DNA of 35,886 nucleotides from JAYUDN01 sp043769645 (GTDB lineage: Bacteria; Patescibacteriota; Gracilibacteria; BD1-5; UBA2023), in NCBI GenBank assembly GCA_043769645.1, contig JAYVJC010000048.1:1-35886 (forward strand). Direction: 5' to 3'. Positions 16,320 to 26,984 of the stretch are shown here, in pieces. A model generated the notes under the pieces. It ran no database searches. It was not told the origin of the DNA and worked only from the letters and a program-made list of their open reading frames with translations. Position 1 is the first letter of the stretch. Each line of letters begins with the position of its first letter. A program made the translations under genes and the position numbers.

Positions 16320-18830
16320 ATGTGCCGTTTTTATTACTTCACCAGTTTTCTCTTCTTCCTCTTATGAATGTGTTGGAGTACTATGGGATATGGTGCATAT
16401 GTCCCTGCAGCGATGATATCTATGACCGGAACCGTCGAGGGAAATAGTATGGTAGGAACTGTAAGGTTTGATATGAGTGCCTATACTGAGGATATAGCGT
16501 CTCTGAGTCCGAGGGTCGACACCAGCACCAAAACGTTTACAGGAGGATTTTATAGTGATGGAGTCGGATGGTTCACCTTCCAGACTGGGAGTGAAACGGT
16601 AAAACTCGATTGTGGAATCCAATCCCTCAATTCCCTTACTTCCAAGTGTACTCTCACAGGTACTTGATGGGGAGAAAATGTCTGATACCTCCAATTCGGC
16701 ACTTCGAGTGGTAGGGTCGAATATATACCAAGTCTCTGAGTACTTTCGGGATCTGCTTGGAACGCAGGAGTCGGTACGGTAAAACTCGATGGGATCTACC
16801 TTCCCCTTCGAAAAGCCCTATTCCAGGATATGGATCAGCTCATCGCATCTCATAGCGCCACTCTGAGCATTTCTGGAGCAGTGGGGTATGGATTCACTCT
16901 GGATGGCTGGAAGATCACGTTTGCGCCGACCAATGCGAATATATATACTCAAGTACTGACAAGCGCCAATGGTACTTTCGAAGGAGCCGATACTACGATC
17001 GCAGGGAAATACAACTATACCATCACTGATCCGAGCGGAAGTACCACGACGGATGTGACACCGATGGAGGTATTCCCAGGAAAAATGAGTAAAACCCTCT
17101 ATGGAGCTACTGTAACAAATCTTTCCAACTACTGTACCAATGAAGTAAGCCCTCTCATATCGATTTGTCCTGATGGGAAAGGAAATTTGAAAGCTACATA
17201 TTTTTCTGGAGGACTCGCCGTTCCTCCCAAAAAAATCTCAGCTCTCAGTGATGGCGTGGACTCCCTGGATCTCGAGCTCGCGCTCAGGGATACGTATGGA
17301 AATGCTATAATGACCGACAGTACTCATACCCTCAAGCTCAAAGTCTCGACCATCAATACGGTCAAGAAGTGTCAGATCCTCGATGATAGTGATATTTCTG
17401 AAAATATGAATATCTGTGATACCATCGCGGATCTCGCGGCAAGTCCCGTAGTATTCAATAGTAATCCCTCCCTCAATATCCTCAACTGGTCAACCCTCGG
17501 ATCAAATCCTACACTTTCTATAGGTTCGATCGCCCCGACCAATGCAAAAAATATCTTCACTATCACCTCTATCGACTACAGTTTTCTCAGTGGCTCCCTC
17601 GAAATCCACTCGTGATCGCTCCTTGCTCTCCCGATAAAAACAACTTTTCGACCCATTTATACTCTGCCAAAGCTCACTATAGATTCACTCATAGTTTCCT
17701 ATCCTACGACTATAGATGGAGAAATTGCGCAAGAAGCGAGTTCTATCCTCCCTATTACGTCTCGTATCATCCATGGATTATCCGTGGGTTCAGGAGTATG
17801 AGCCAATAGTTCGTATCACTTTGAACCGGTAGATACCTGGCCTTGTAGTGCCTTTTATGGAGAGTCTACTTATCTATGAGACTGCGCATGGGAATCCTGA
17901 CTCGATGGATTCATCTATCCCACGGTCGGAGGCGAACCACTCGTCGTCGGCAATTTCACAAAAAAATGGAACCTCGTATCCGTCCTCCCCGCACTCAGAG
18001 ACATAGCATGGTTCACTCCTGTATATACCTATAAAATAGGTTCAGAAACCATCGCTTACTATGGAGATACCCTCAACCTGAGTGAAAGCGAGGTCACAAT
18101 CCCTCCGAATATAAAATTTACCGGGAATATGGGGAAAACTTCGATCTCTACCTATACAGGATCTTCCCTTTCTACGACAAGTGAAGCCGTAGCCAATATA
18201 CTCAATCTCCTCCGAAAAAACTCGGTGCTTCTTTCGAGATCTCGCACCAAGTATGATGATACTGACTACATAGTGTTCAACACTGGTAGTGATGTCTGGA
18301 TCGACCACACACTGATGAATGCAAAACGGGGTATCATCGTCGTCGGAAGTGATGTGATCATCACCGAGAGTCTCACCGGTTCGAACCTGGAACCGAGAGC
18401 TATCATAGCACTTGCAGATTCGAATGGAAGTGGAGGAAATATCATCATCGAGAGTCAGGTTCGAGATATATCAGCATCGCTCATGTCGGATCGAGCTCTT
18501 ATCTCAGGGACCAAGGTTGGTGACACGATAACTCCCTATGATCGATCCCTCAAGAAAAATCAACTCTATATTCATGGATCGGTCATGACGCAGAATACAG
18601 TAGGATGAGGATGGTGTCCTGCCCTGATCATGAACTGTACCCTCGCAAGCGCTCCCCTCTATGATCTCGAGTTTTTCCGAAATGGCTACCACGAGGCTAC
18701 TGAATCCGAGCGCCCCCTTCTCATGGCTGATGATCCCGTCGCACATCAGTATCCAGGCTCGTCCCTTATCATCGACTATGATCCGGCTGTCCTTCGTGAT
18801 CCACCACCCGGACTGAGGACTGAGAAATAG
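16320..18830 (+). CDS. Large secreted surface protein
   Basis: 836 aa with an N-terminal signal segment ('YYFTSFLFFLLG') and a long Ser/Thr/Gly/Asn-rich, beta-type ectodomain. Nine TGA codons are Gly. Middle parts look like Ig-like or fibronectin-like strands ('GKYNYTITDPSGSTTTDVTP'). The C-terminal third ('DYIVFNTGSDVWIDHTLMN', 'RGIIVVGSDVIITESL', 'AIIALADSNGSGGNIII') resembles repeats common in exported proteins of these phyla. No catalytic motif is seen. It follows the cysteine-repeat gene by 24 bp and is probably its partner in one operon. A terminator follows. Adhesin or envelope-structural roles are guesses. Confidence 0.85.
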
Positions 18831-18856
18831 TAACCTATTTCACGTATAAAACCAAA

Positions 18857-18880
18857 AAAACTGCCATTCTTGGCAGTTTT
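18857..18880. terminator. Bidirectional terminator between convergent genes
   Basis: AAAACTGCCA and TGGCAGTTTT pair perfectly around TTCT, with A-runs on one side and T-runs on the other, serving both the 836-aa gene and the PEP-CTERM-like gene. Confidence 0.9.
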
Positions 18881-18896
18881 CAGATTGATATTATTT

Positions 18897-19517
18897 CTAT
18901 TGAGCTATTGTCAGGGTATTTGAATCAGTATCATAGGTCTGAGTTCCTCATGTTCCAGGAACTATCTTTCCAACTCTACGACGGGTTGTTGCTGCTGCTA
19001 GTCAAAGTAATCATATTCACAAAAGGGCTAGACTATTAGGTTCTGGAACTGCTGGGGCAATAGAAGAATCATAGTTTAGATGAAATGGTGGTTTTGGATT
19101 AAAATCTGCATCAGCTGCATATATATCATAACTAAAACTTCCTGGATAAATATCAGCAACATATTCACTGGTATTTCCATTCCCAGGATTTATCAGGGCT
19201 GTAGATGAGTTTAGATTCCGTATAGAAGAAATACTATAAAAATCATCCCCCATCTGAGCTGTAAAGGTTCTCGCTCCATCTCCCCTATCTTCAGAGAATC
19301 TTCCTGAAAGTATCCAAGTTGAACCTAGTACAGATTCAAATGTTGCATCAGAACAACTGTCTGCTATACTCATGAGTGTTTTATTACAAGAAATTATAAG
19401 TCTCTCTGATTCGATATACGGAACTGGAGTAGCCTCAGCCTGACTCAGGGATGATAGGGCTAGAGTTGTACCCGCTAATGCAGAGTTTATAGGATTCGTG
19501 AAACGAGTTGATTCCAT
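18897..19517 (-). CDS. PEP-CTERM-like secreted protein
   Basis: 206 aa. The N-terminus has a signal-like segment ending in 'SLSQAEA'. The middle is polar and low in Lys. At 156-181 lies 'VPEPNSLALLGIGLLGL' followed by 'AAATTRRR': a VPEP motif, a hydrophobic span and an Arg cluster, the tripartite PEP-CTERM sorting signal recognised by exosortases. Three Gly inside the span are TGA, so the standard code would truncate the protein within it at residue 166 and hide the signal. Unusually 25 more residues follow the Arg cluster, including one TGA Gly. No exosortase gene is in the window. It is convergent with the 836-aa gene and downstream of the FecR-domain gene. Confidence 0.8.
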
Positions 19518-19590
19518 AAGATATATAAATAAAAAGTTTGATTATAATGAGACTCTTAAGTAAAAAGTAAAATAAATATATCGAAAGATA

Positions 19591-21315
19591 TTATTCTGTC
19601 AAAAAAATAGTTCTTATAGTATTTCTGAGTGAGTATCTAGAAGCAGCTGGGAAATAGTTTCAAAAATCTAGGTTAGTTAAACCCCACAAACCCTCAGTAA
19701 GTGGAATTTTATATCTATTCATTCATACAAGTTGTACAGGACAGTCACTAATAATTGAAGTCAAAACTTTACAATATGGAGATAATCAATCATAATATGC
19801 TCTGAATGCAGTAACATTAAATGTCAAAAGATACTGATCACCGGAAGGTTTAATAGGATCGACTAATTCAATAATTATATTTTTAGGATCTTCTCTTAAA
19901 GAAAATCATGATAGGATGTTAATTGGATTATACTTTATAGCCGTAGCACCCGTGAGATATATTCCATTTCTTCTATTTTGCGGATCAAAGATAATCATAC
20001 CGCCACTGTTTATACCAGGTATATCTGGCTTCGTATTATCTTTGTATCTGAAATTGAGGTTTCCATTCCTATAATCAGCGAAGGCGATCATACGGCGCGG
20101 GACACATCCTCCATATTTTGCGTTCCATTCATCACTCGAAGGGCAAAGATTGGCTGTCTCCGGTCCTGGAACCGGTGTAGATGCTTGGAATTCTGCCTGG
20201 ATTTTATCTTGTTTCTCCGTACCTCCCGTTAGGGTATTTGTACGCCCAGTAGGATTTCCATCTGGTCCTATCGTTCCTGATACATAGAGGAGATTCCCTA
20301 GGTAGTCTATATCTTTCATCGTATTCTTTTTTATCCAGTCATCCGTCGAGGCATAGAGGGTAGCTGCCGTCGCTGTAGTGGGAGACTGGCCATTACATTT
20401 CCCATCTGTTACGAATTTTTGCTCTACATCCATAGATACTGCGGTGCTATCTCTGAGACAATCAATCTGTACCACCCCTCTTCGAAGTCCGAGGCTCGAA
20501 TCGACGACTGTCAGGGTCGTCATAGGAGGAGTTCGTTCTGAAGGGATCACTTTATTGATAGACCAACCACTCGATGTACTCGAGTTGTAGGTGAACATTG
20601 CTCGAGCAAAAGATACTCACGTTTTGGTGAGAGCCAGGGAGGTTCCCCGTACCGCGGCTACGATATCATCGGTTCCGATATTGTAGACTCCTGTTTGTGA
20701 GAGGATGCGTCCCCAGAGATTTCCATTTTGGAGGATGATCTGTGCAATCTGTCCCTCGCCGAGATTCGATCCTATATTGAGAGACAGAGTCGAATCAGAA
20801 CTCAGTCGAATCACGCTATCATCCGTAAAGATAATCTCAGCACTCCCTCACGATGCTGTCTGGACGATATCACCGTCCATGATACTCATCCCTGGAGTCA
20901 TGGCTATAGGGAGGGCTTGATTAGCTCGGTAGATATTGACTACTCCAGAAAATACCCCTGCATTCCCGATCATCGCAAGGCTCGCAGGTGCTCCTACGGG
21001 ACTACATATAGCGACTCCAGAGGTGTCGATAGCAGTCCACGCTTCTCACACTCCACAAGTCGGAGATCAGGCCTTCAAGTACTCATCCCTCGTTCGTCCT
21101 CCCAGATGGGAAGTATTGACGACGAGGCCGGTATTCGAGTCAAAATCAATCGCTCCGACACCAAGTATCTTCTCGAAGAGGTATCCGAGAGTTCCTACTT
21201 GATATCTTGGGACGCGCGGCATGACTGTATCCGCGACATACGACATAGAAAATTTGGCATAGGTACCAACACACGCGAGGATAAAAAGTCCGAAAAGCAA
21301 AGCGTAACGTCGCAT
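19591..21315 (-). CDS. FecR-domain surface protein
   Basis: 574 aa. A signal anchor is at 1-21 ('RRYALLFGLFILACVGTYA'). A module at about 40-105 is shared with the small protein encoded just upstream. A FecR-type domain at about 130-250 contains 'MSIMDGDIVQTASGGSAEII', 'SVIRLSSDSTL', 'QIILQNGNLWGRIL' and 'IVAAVRGTSLALT', the pattern seen in secreted FecR proteins. The C-terminal half is unrecognised, with 'GGCVPRRMIAFADYRNG'. Eight TGA codons are Gly. The 103-aa gene ends 27 bp upstream, so the two form one transcript. Periplasmic or surface structural role inferred. Confidence 0.87.
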
Positions 21316-21342
21316 AAGAAAAAGAGTAAGAAAAGTGATATC

Positions 21343-21654
21343 CTAACGACACATTACCGTTCCCGCAGCATTTATCCCATAGATACATTGCGTAGCAGGA
21401 CAGGCTTGACTTGGTTTTCCTCTCTGAAACGATGAAGCACCTGAACCTCCGAGATTAGAAGCGTTGTAAACCGTTCCCCCCGTTGCCGTCTCCCAGGTCA
21501 CACCATTGGCCCCGTTTTTATTACCCGTGAGGATCATATTGAGGAGATCCCCGAAAACACCGCCATTTCCGGCGGCATAAAGGCTCGCGGAAAAAAGTAT
21601 CCCAAGCGTCAGTATCCCCGTCAAGAATCCTCGAACAAAGCTCGATGAAGGCAT
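21343..21654 (-). CDS. Small exported protein, paralog of the FecR protein's N-terminus
   Basis: 103 aa with a signal anchor ('FLTGILTLGILFSASLYAAG'). Its mature part ('GVFGDLLNMILTG', 'TGGTVYNASNLGG', 'ACPATQCIYGINAAGTVMC') parallels residues 40-105 of the next protein ('GTLGYLFEKILG', 'NTGLVVNTSHLGG', 'TCGVGEAWTAIDTSGVAIC'), with matching spacing and a C-terminal Cys. No TGA codon. Stop TAG is 27 bp before the FecR gene. The pair may be stalk- or pilus-like subunits; that is a guess. Confidence 0.8.
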   Translation of the reverse strand: MPSSSFVRGFLTGILTLGILFSASLYAAGNGGVFGDLLNMILTGNKNGANGVTWETATGGTVYNASNLGGSGASSFQRGKPSQACPATQCIYGINAAGTVMCR

Positions 21655-21777
21655 AAGAAAAAAGTTAGGAATCGAAAATAAGATTTGTATAGTTGTTCAT
21701 TGGACCTCTGTTCTAGCAGATTTCTTACCATTTCGTCGACAAGAGCTCTCCCCTATTCGAACTCTTAACCTGTTTTT

Positions 21778-21806
21778 TTGTATTTCAGCACACTATATGA
21801 TACAAT
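21778..21806 (+). promoter_or_regulatory. Promoter of the cyclase gene, apparently leaderless
   Basis: -35 TTGTAT (21778-21783), 17-bp spacer, -10 TACAAT (21801-21806). Seven bases downstream is the A of ATG 21813, so the transcript would start at the initiation codon. Confidence 0.7.
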
Positions 21807-21812
21807 GATTTT

Positions 21813-23978
21813 ATGCAATTTTTCAGAAATCTCAAACATATTTTCTTCATCACGCTGATTACGCTCTTTTTCATAGGGATACTCAGTCGAATCCCTGACT
21901 TCTTTACCGCCGCAACCCATTTTTTCATATATAAAGATGCCGTACTTCAAAACAGTGTTTACCAGTTTCACTTTACCCCAAGTTCGAATATCGCCATCGT
22001 CCGTATCGATACAGATAGTATCAATGCGATACAAGCAAAAGGAAATCAAAAATTTCTCAGTATTCCGAAGTACGAATATGTAAAACTCATAGAACGACTC
22101 CAAAAAGCAGGGGCTACAGCCATAGGATTCGATATTATTTTCGAAAATAGAGATTCAAATGAAGAATTATTCAAAGATAAACTCGAGTCTGGAAATATCG
22201 TTATTGCAGCCGAATCGAACGATAGTAAGTCATCAAATTGTATTACAGATGAGGCCATAGGAACCAATAAAATCTACACGAACTGCTCTGGAGTTCCTCG
22301 TTCCCTCTATAGTGATGTGACGTGGGGGATAGTAGACGTAGACGTCGATAAACGTATGTGGAAAGTCGATATCCGCGATAAGCCATATGCAAGCTGGAAA
22401 CCTGAACATATCATAGATACCTTTCCCCTCGCTCTCTATAAGAAAATCGGTGGGATCGAGCCTCCGGGACATCGCGTTCACGAGTTTGTTCTCAATCCTT
22501 TTTTTGGAAAACCTGGATCCTATACAGGTATGACGCTTCTTGAAGTAGCTATGGCTTCTGATCGTGATCTTATAGATGCCTTTAGTGGAAAAGTCGTACT
22601 CGTCGGGGAAAGTGGAACCATCATCCATGATGAGATAACATCACCCGTGAGCGATACAAAAATGGATGGTGTCGAAATACACGCCCATATGCTCGATGGT
22701 TTGATACAAGGTCGAATACCATACGAGTTAGACGTTCGTATCACGATCAGCTTGACCGTAGTGATCATCCTCATAATGGCATTTTGCTATCTCCTGATGC
22801 CTTCGATTCTCACTCCGTTCACCGTATTTATAGCCTTCTATCTCACTATCTTTATGGGACGATGGCTCTATGGAACGGAGGGTTTAGTGATAAATATTTT
22901 CCCTATTCTCTCTGCAGGCAGTGTTCTCACCTATCCGATTACCTTCATCTATAAGTTCTTTATCGTCGACCGAGAAAAACACCTCATCCAGTCAGCATTT
23001 TCTCACTATATCGATCCTGTCATCGTGAAAAAGATTGCTACGAGCGACAACCCTGTCGAGCTCTGAGGAGAAAAGAAAGATGTCACTGTTTTTTTCTCAG
23101 ATATTGCTGGATTTACTACTATTTCTGAATCACTCGAGACGAAAGAGCTCTTCCGACTGATGTCAAACTACCTCTCAACGATGACCGATATCCTCATCAA
23201 AAACCAGGGAACCCTCGACAAATACATAGGAGATGCCATTATGGGGTTTTTCTGAGCTCCCCTCCCAGTCGAAGATCATACGATCAAAGCGTGTCGTGCT
23301 GCACTCGAGATGCGTACAAATCTCTCTCCATTCAATGGAAACCTCCTCAAAAGTGGGATCAAACCGATCGATTTCCGCATCGGTATGGCGAGTGGCGAAG
23401 TCATGATCGGCAATATCGGTTCTATCGACCGATTCAACTACACGGCCCTCGGCGACACGGTCAATCTCGCATCACGACTCGAATCAGCTGGAAAAGAGTA
23501 TCTCACACACATTACCGTATCTGAAACTATTTACCAAAAATCAAAAGATTATTTCCTCTTTCGCAAGCTCGACCGACTTCGGGTGAAAGGCAAAACTGAA
23601 CCTATCACTATCTATGAACTCCTATCCGAGAAAGATACTATATGTGGGACGCTCACAGATGAAGATCGATATTCCATGAATCCGAATCGGTTCACCAAAT
23701 CAGAAGGTGAAAAAGTCTCACCTATAAGTACCAAGGAGGCAAAAGAACTTGACCTCAAGAAAGTAAAAATGGACACCTGCTTCCTCAAACCCGAGTACCT
23801 CATCTACGAACAAGCCCTCGAGCTCTACTTCCAGGCACACTATCTCGAGGCAGGAAAGCTCTTCGAATCAAATAAACATGTCGATCCTCCTTCTCTGATG
23901 ATGGCCAAGCGTTGTCTCACTCTGATCCAGGAAAAAAAAATACTGGAAGATGGTGTCTGGGAAATGATGACGAAGTAA
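21813..23978 (+). CDS. CHASE2-domain class III adenylate cyclase
   Basis: 721 aa. TM1 (about 9-29), an extracytoplasmic CHASE2 sensor (about 40-300; 'SNIAIVRIDTDSI', 'GATAIGFDIIFE', 'FSGKVVLVGESG'), three TM segments (about 310-390) and a cyclase domain from about 420. Metal aspartates D430 ('FFSDIAGFT') and D474 ('KYIGDAIMGFFGAP'), adenine-selecting K470 and D548 ('ALGD'), and transition-state N551 and R555 are all present, so it should make cAMP. G418 and G481 are TGA. The tail (620-721) looks helical, perhaps TPR-like. Convergent with the minus-strand unit. The signal sensed and the cAMP receptor are unknown. Confidence 0.95.
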
Positions 23979-23984
23979 TGAACT

Positions 23985-24548
23985 CTATCAGAGCATTGCA
24001 GATAGTACCGGGAGAATATCTCCCGCCTGAGATCGAGAGATATCTAATCTCCGAAAATAAAGCTGGGTCCCGGAAAATCCTCTTTCTACAAATTGTTGTT
24101 GATTGAGCAGTTGATCCATAAGTTGTGACTGGGTAAGGATCTGATCTTTAAATTTTTCGAAATCCTGGCCTCTTTTATACATTTGAAGCGCATATCCTTC
24201 GAATACTTCAGCTTCAATATAATCCTTCCCGACGGATTCATCGTTCGGATCAATCGAGAAGGCATCCTCAAAGAGGATTGGCTCTTCTTGAGAAGGCTCC
24301 AATCTTTCTCAGTTCATGCTCATTCATAGCATGAGTCACTCGATAGACGCAAAGAATAAAGCCCTGGTAAGGAGAATTGAAAGTTTCTTGTGAGAAGTCA
24401 CAAACGAATTATTTTTCAGGTGAGGATTATTGATCAATATGAGTTCCTGTAGTCTCATTCTTGTCATTGCAATCGTAGGATGCAGTACCCCTATCAAGGC
24501 ACTCGAAGCTGCTCGTTTCTGTATTTCTTCCTTAGGAACAAGATTCAT
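23985..24548 (-). CDS. Unknown protein, last gene of the six-gene unit
   Basis: 187 aa, soluble and acidic in its second half, with helical stretches ('FEKFKDQILTQSQLMDQLL'). Three or four TGA codons are Gly; under the standard code it splits into two fragments at 24336. The stop TAG lies 6 bp beyond the end of the cyclase gene on the other strand. It follows the peroxiredoxin by 5 bp. No domain recognised. Confidence 0.75.
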
Positions 24549-24553
24549 ATATT

Positions 24554-24958
24554 CTATAAAGATAATTCGTTGAGTACTTTTTCAGTATGTCCAGTGGCCT
24601 TTACATTTCTCCATTCTTGTAGAATAGTTCCAGCGCTATCGAGAAGAAACGTAGAGCGAATCACTCCGACATAAATCTTCCCATAGTTTTTCTTCTCACC
24701 GATGACGCCGAACTTCTCGTGCAGGGATCCATCCGTATCCGATATGAGCTCGATACCGAGGGAGCAGCTCGTTGTGAATTTCTCATGTGAAGCTTCGGAA
24801 TCTTTCGATACTCAGATAATCTGTATCCCGAGCTTCGCGAATTCCCCTTTGAGACGGGTGAAATCCTGTGCCTCGAGGGTACAACCAGGAGTATTATCTT
24901 TCGGGTAGAAGTAGAGGAGCGTCTTGGGAGAGTGAGAGAGGTAAGGGGTGAGGTTCAT
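24554..24958 (-). CDS. bcp: Peroxiredoxin of the BCP/PrxQ group, N-terminally short
   Basis: A thiol peroxidase reducing hydroperoxides. 134 aa with 'LLYFYPKDNTPGCTLEAQDF' (peroxidatic Cys in TPGC), 'IIGVSKDSEASHEKF', 'GVIRSTFLLD'. Two things are odd. The usual first 20 or so residues, up to the strand before 'LYFYPKD', are missing and no upstream start exists because the frame is closed by TAG. The resolving Cys common five residues after the peroxidatic one is Gln here; the only other Cys is in 'TTSCSLG'. One TGA is Gly. It starts 1 bp after the previous stop, so it is co-transcribed. Confidence 0.93.
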
Positions 24959-24959
24959 A

Positions 24960-25946
24960 TTAGGAAAGGGTAATGGAAAGACACTCTAAGTATTCTTGAA
25001 TCCCTTGGAGATCTGTATCTCACTTTATATCAGTTTTTTTTAGGAATTCAATACATCTTTCTACAGCATGTTTATGCTTTCTTACGATAACAGTAACGAT
25101 ATGTTTGGCTGGGTATACCTGTATGCATATTATAAAATCTACGTGGTCACATGTTTTAAGTAGTAAAAATGGAATATATGGATTTGAATAGGCTCAAATA
25201 ATTTTTCGCTCTATATTTGGATATTTTAAATCTCATCCAATATTTGGATGTAGCTCTTCAAGCTGAGCCTGAGATTCGATAAAACGATTGATATCAATGG
25301 GAGAATCTATCATGGCAAGTCAAACAGGTACGTTAGCAACTACTCTTTCTGCCTTCCATTGTTTTTCTACGAGTTTCCATATCTGCATCATTCCTTGTCT
25401 CATATTTTTCCGAGCTCAGCTCAGAAGTGGTGGTTCTGAAAGAAGTTTTATGGACTCATTTTGTTTGTAGTTCTGAGTAAGAGTATGTTCCTCTACGTCT
25501 CATTTTATTCTTTTGAAAACTTCTGTTGTGAGTGCTGGACGAGTCGCTCTAGTATCTACTTGGTCATTATGTTCTCGAAGCTCCAGTTCGCATTGACTAT
25601 AAAAAATATGATCTTGAATAATATCAAGGGAAGCTCTGAGTACTTCTCATGGAACATTGAACTCATCATCAAGACGAGACATTTCCATATGAAAATTTCT
25701 TGATCTTTTGTGTACCACATGACGAATAATTTCTCAAGTAATTGAGATATCATGCTCTACAAGGAATGTAAAAATATCCTTTGGTTTTTGAGGTTGTCTT
25801 GATTGCCTTTTTTCATTCCACATACTCCTAAAACTTATCCCATCTTTCGGATGAAATCTATCAAACATGTCTCAGAAATTTTCACTCATGAAGTGATTAT
25901 TGGATATATGTCATTCTTGTCAAATATTTTTCAGAAAATCCTCCAT
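24960..25946 (-). CDS. Unknown 328-aa protein
   Basis: Soluble, mixed charge. Eleven or so TGA codons are Gly. The core contains 'GEIIRHVVHKRSRNFHMEMSR' in two parts (GEIIRHVVHK, RSRNFHMEMSR), His/Arg-rich and superficially like the ThyX signature, but the spacing is wrong and the flavin-site context is absent, so I do not call ThyX. The C-terminal third has strands 'DHVDFIICIQVYPAKHIVTV'. It overlaps no neighbour but abuts the peroxiredoxin by 1 bp. Function unknown. Confidence 0.75.
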
Positions 25947-25983
25947 TTTCCAACTACCATAGCTTGCTCAAGTAAAGCAAGTA

Positions 25984-26481
25984 CTATGCAACTTCTATCT
26001 CATCACCTCGTTCAGGGATATTGAGAATGCACACGATAGATATGATCCGATACTTTCCAGTGATTGGATCTTTTTGATACTCTATCTCGAGATCATAGGG
26101 TTCATCGTTCTGACTCTTCAATATCTTTTCAAGATGTTTCCCCCGCTCTTCTCACTCACTCTGTCGATAGAGCCAGATGATATCATCGATAATGTCACCG
26201 ATGTTTTTTTTACTCGCCATGTCGACTCGGCAAGAGAAAATTCATTCATTCTCATCCAGATCTTTGAGCATGGAGAAAAAGTGAGCCTCTCGAAATCTCG
26301 CCTCACGAATTACTCATAGTTTCGAGGACTCGCTTTCGATGTCCTGCTTCAGATCATGGAGGGAAAGGGCTCGTTTCGTATGAATCTTCTCGATAACTCC
26401 TGATTCTGTTAAGGTTCAATTATCTGGTTGACCTTTTTTTTGATGAGTTTGAAAAATCTCTGTATTTAATGAATGACGCAT
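25984..26481 (-). CDS. Unknown 165-aa protein
   Basis: Soluble and charged, helical N-terminal two thirds ('SLHDLKQDIESESSKLG', 'DDIIWLYRQSEGEERGKHLE') and a beta-type end ('YDLEIEYQKDPITGKYRII'). Four TGA codons are Gly. It lies 8 bp after the preceding gene of the unit. No family recognised. Confidence 0.7.
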
Positions 26482-26489
26482 ATTTATAT

Positions 26490-26981
26490 TTATAATCAGG
26501 CTCTTCGTTCTCTATCTTGTAAAATTCGACTTTGAGCTCAGAGTGCAGCTTGTCCACTTGCTGCAATATTGGTTGCACTCTTTGGATCTGGTCTTGGTAC
26601 TGTATAATCTCGGGTTTCGACAGTTGGTATTGTTGAGATTAGAACTGGTGCACTTTTTCAAGTAGCAGCTACCGATTCTCCATGTGCATCATTTGCAACT
26701 TGTGTTCATTTGAGTGCATTAGAATCGAGTGCGACTTTATTCATTTCCTGTCGTATCTGAAACTCAGCACCTTTCAGTATATTTGTTGGAATTTCTTTTC
26801 CACTTACTGAGTAGGTACTAAGCAAAGTATTTATTTTTATTATGAGTGCCTTTATAGTTTCTGGGCTACTAATACCTCTTGCTTTGACAAATTCCTCAAA
26901 TTTTTTATCTATAAGTTGAGGTTTTCCGTCCTTGACTTCAATAATGGGACGAATATCTGCTCATTGTTCGAGACCTGGCAT
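26490..26981 (-). CDS. Unknown 163-aa protein
   Basis: Soluble, helical with an Ala/Ser/Gln-rich C-terminus ('ATNIAASGQAALGAQSRIL'). Five TGA codons are Gly, including 'LEQGADIRP' near the start and the penultimate residues. It begins 3 bp after the stop of the 93-aa gene. No family recognised. Confidence 0.7.
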
Positions 26982-26984
26982 ATA

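Noticed and set aside
20728..21435. Plus-strand ORF of 235 codons
   Set aside because: It is the antisense of the FecR-domain gene; the product is Ser/Arg-rich without domains.
24336..24548. Separate 70-aa gene upstream of a 104-aa gene (23988-24302)
   Set aside because: Both are in one frame joined through TGA codons, forming a single 187-aa gene under code 25.
24960..25946. ThyX-like thymidylate synthase
   Set aside because: RH...S.R residues appear in 'IIRHVVHKRSRNFHMEMSR', but the spacing of the RHRx7S signature is not kept, and the FAD- and dUMP-site context is missing.
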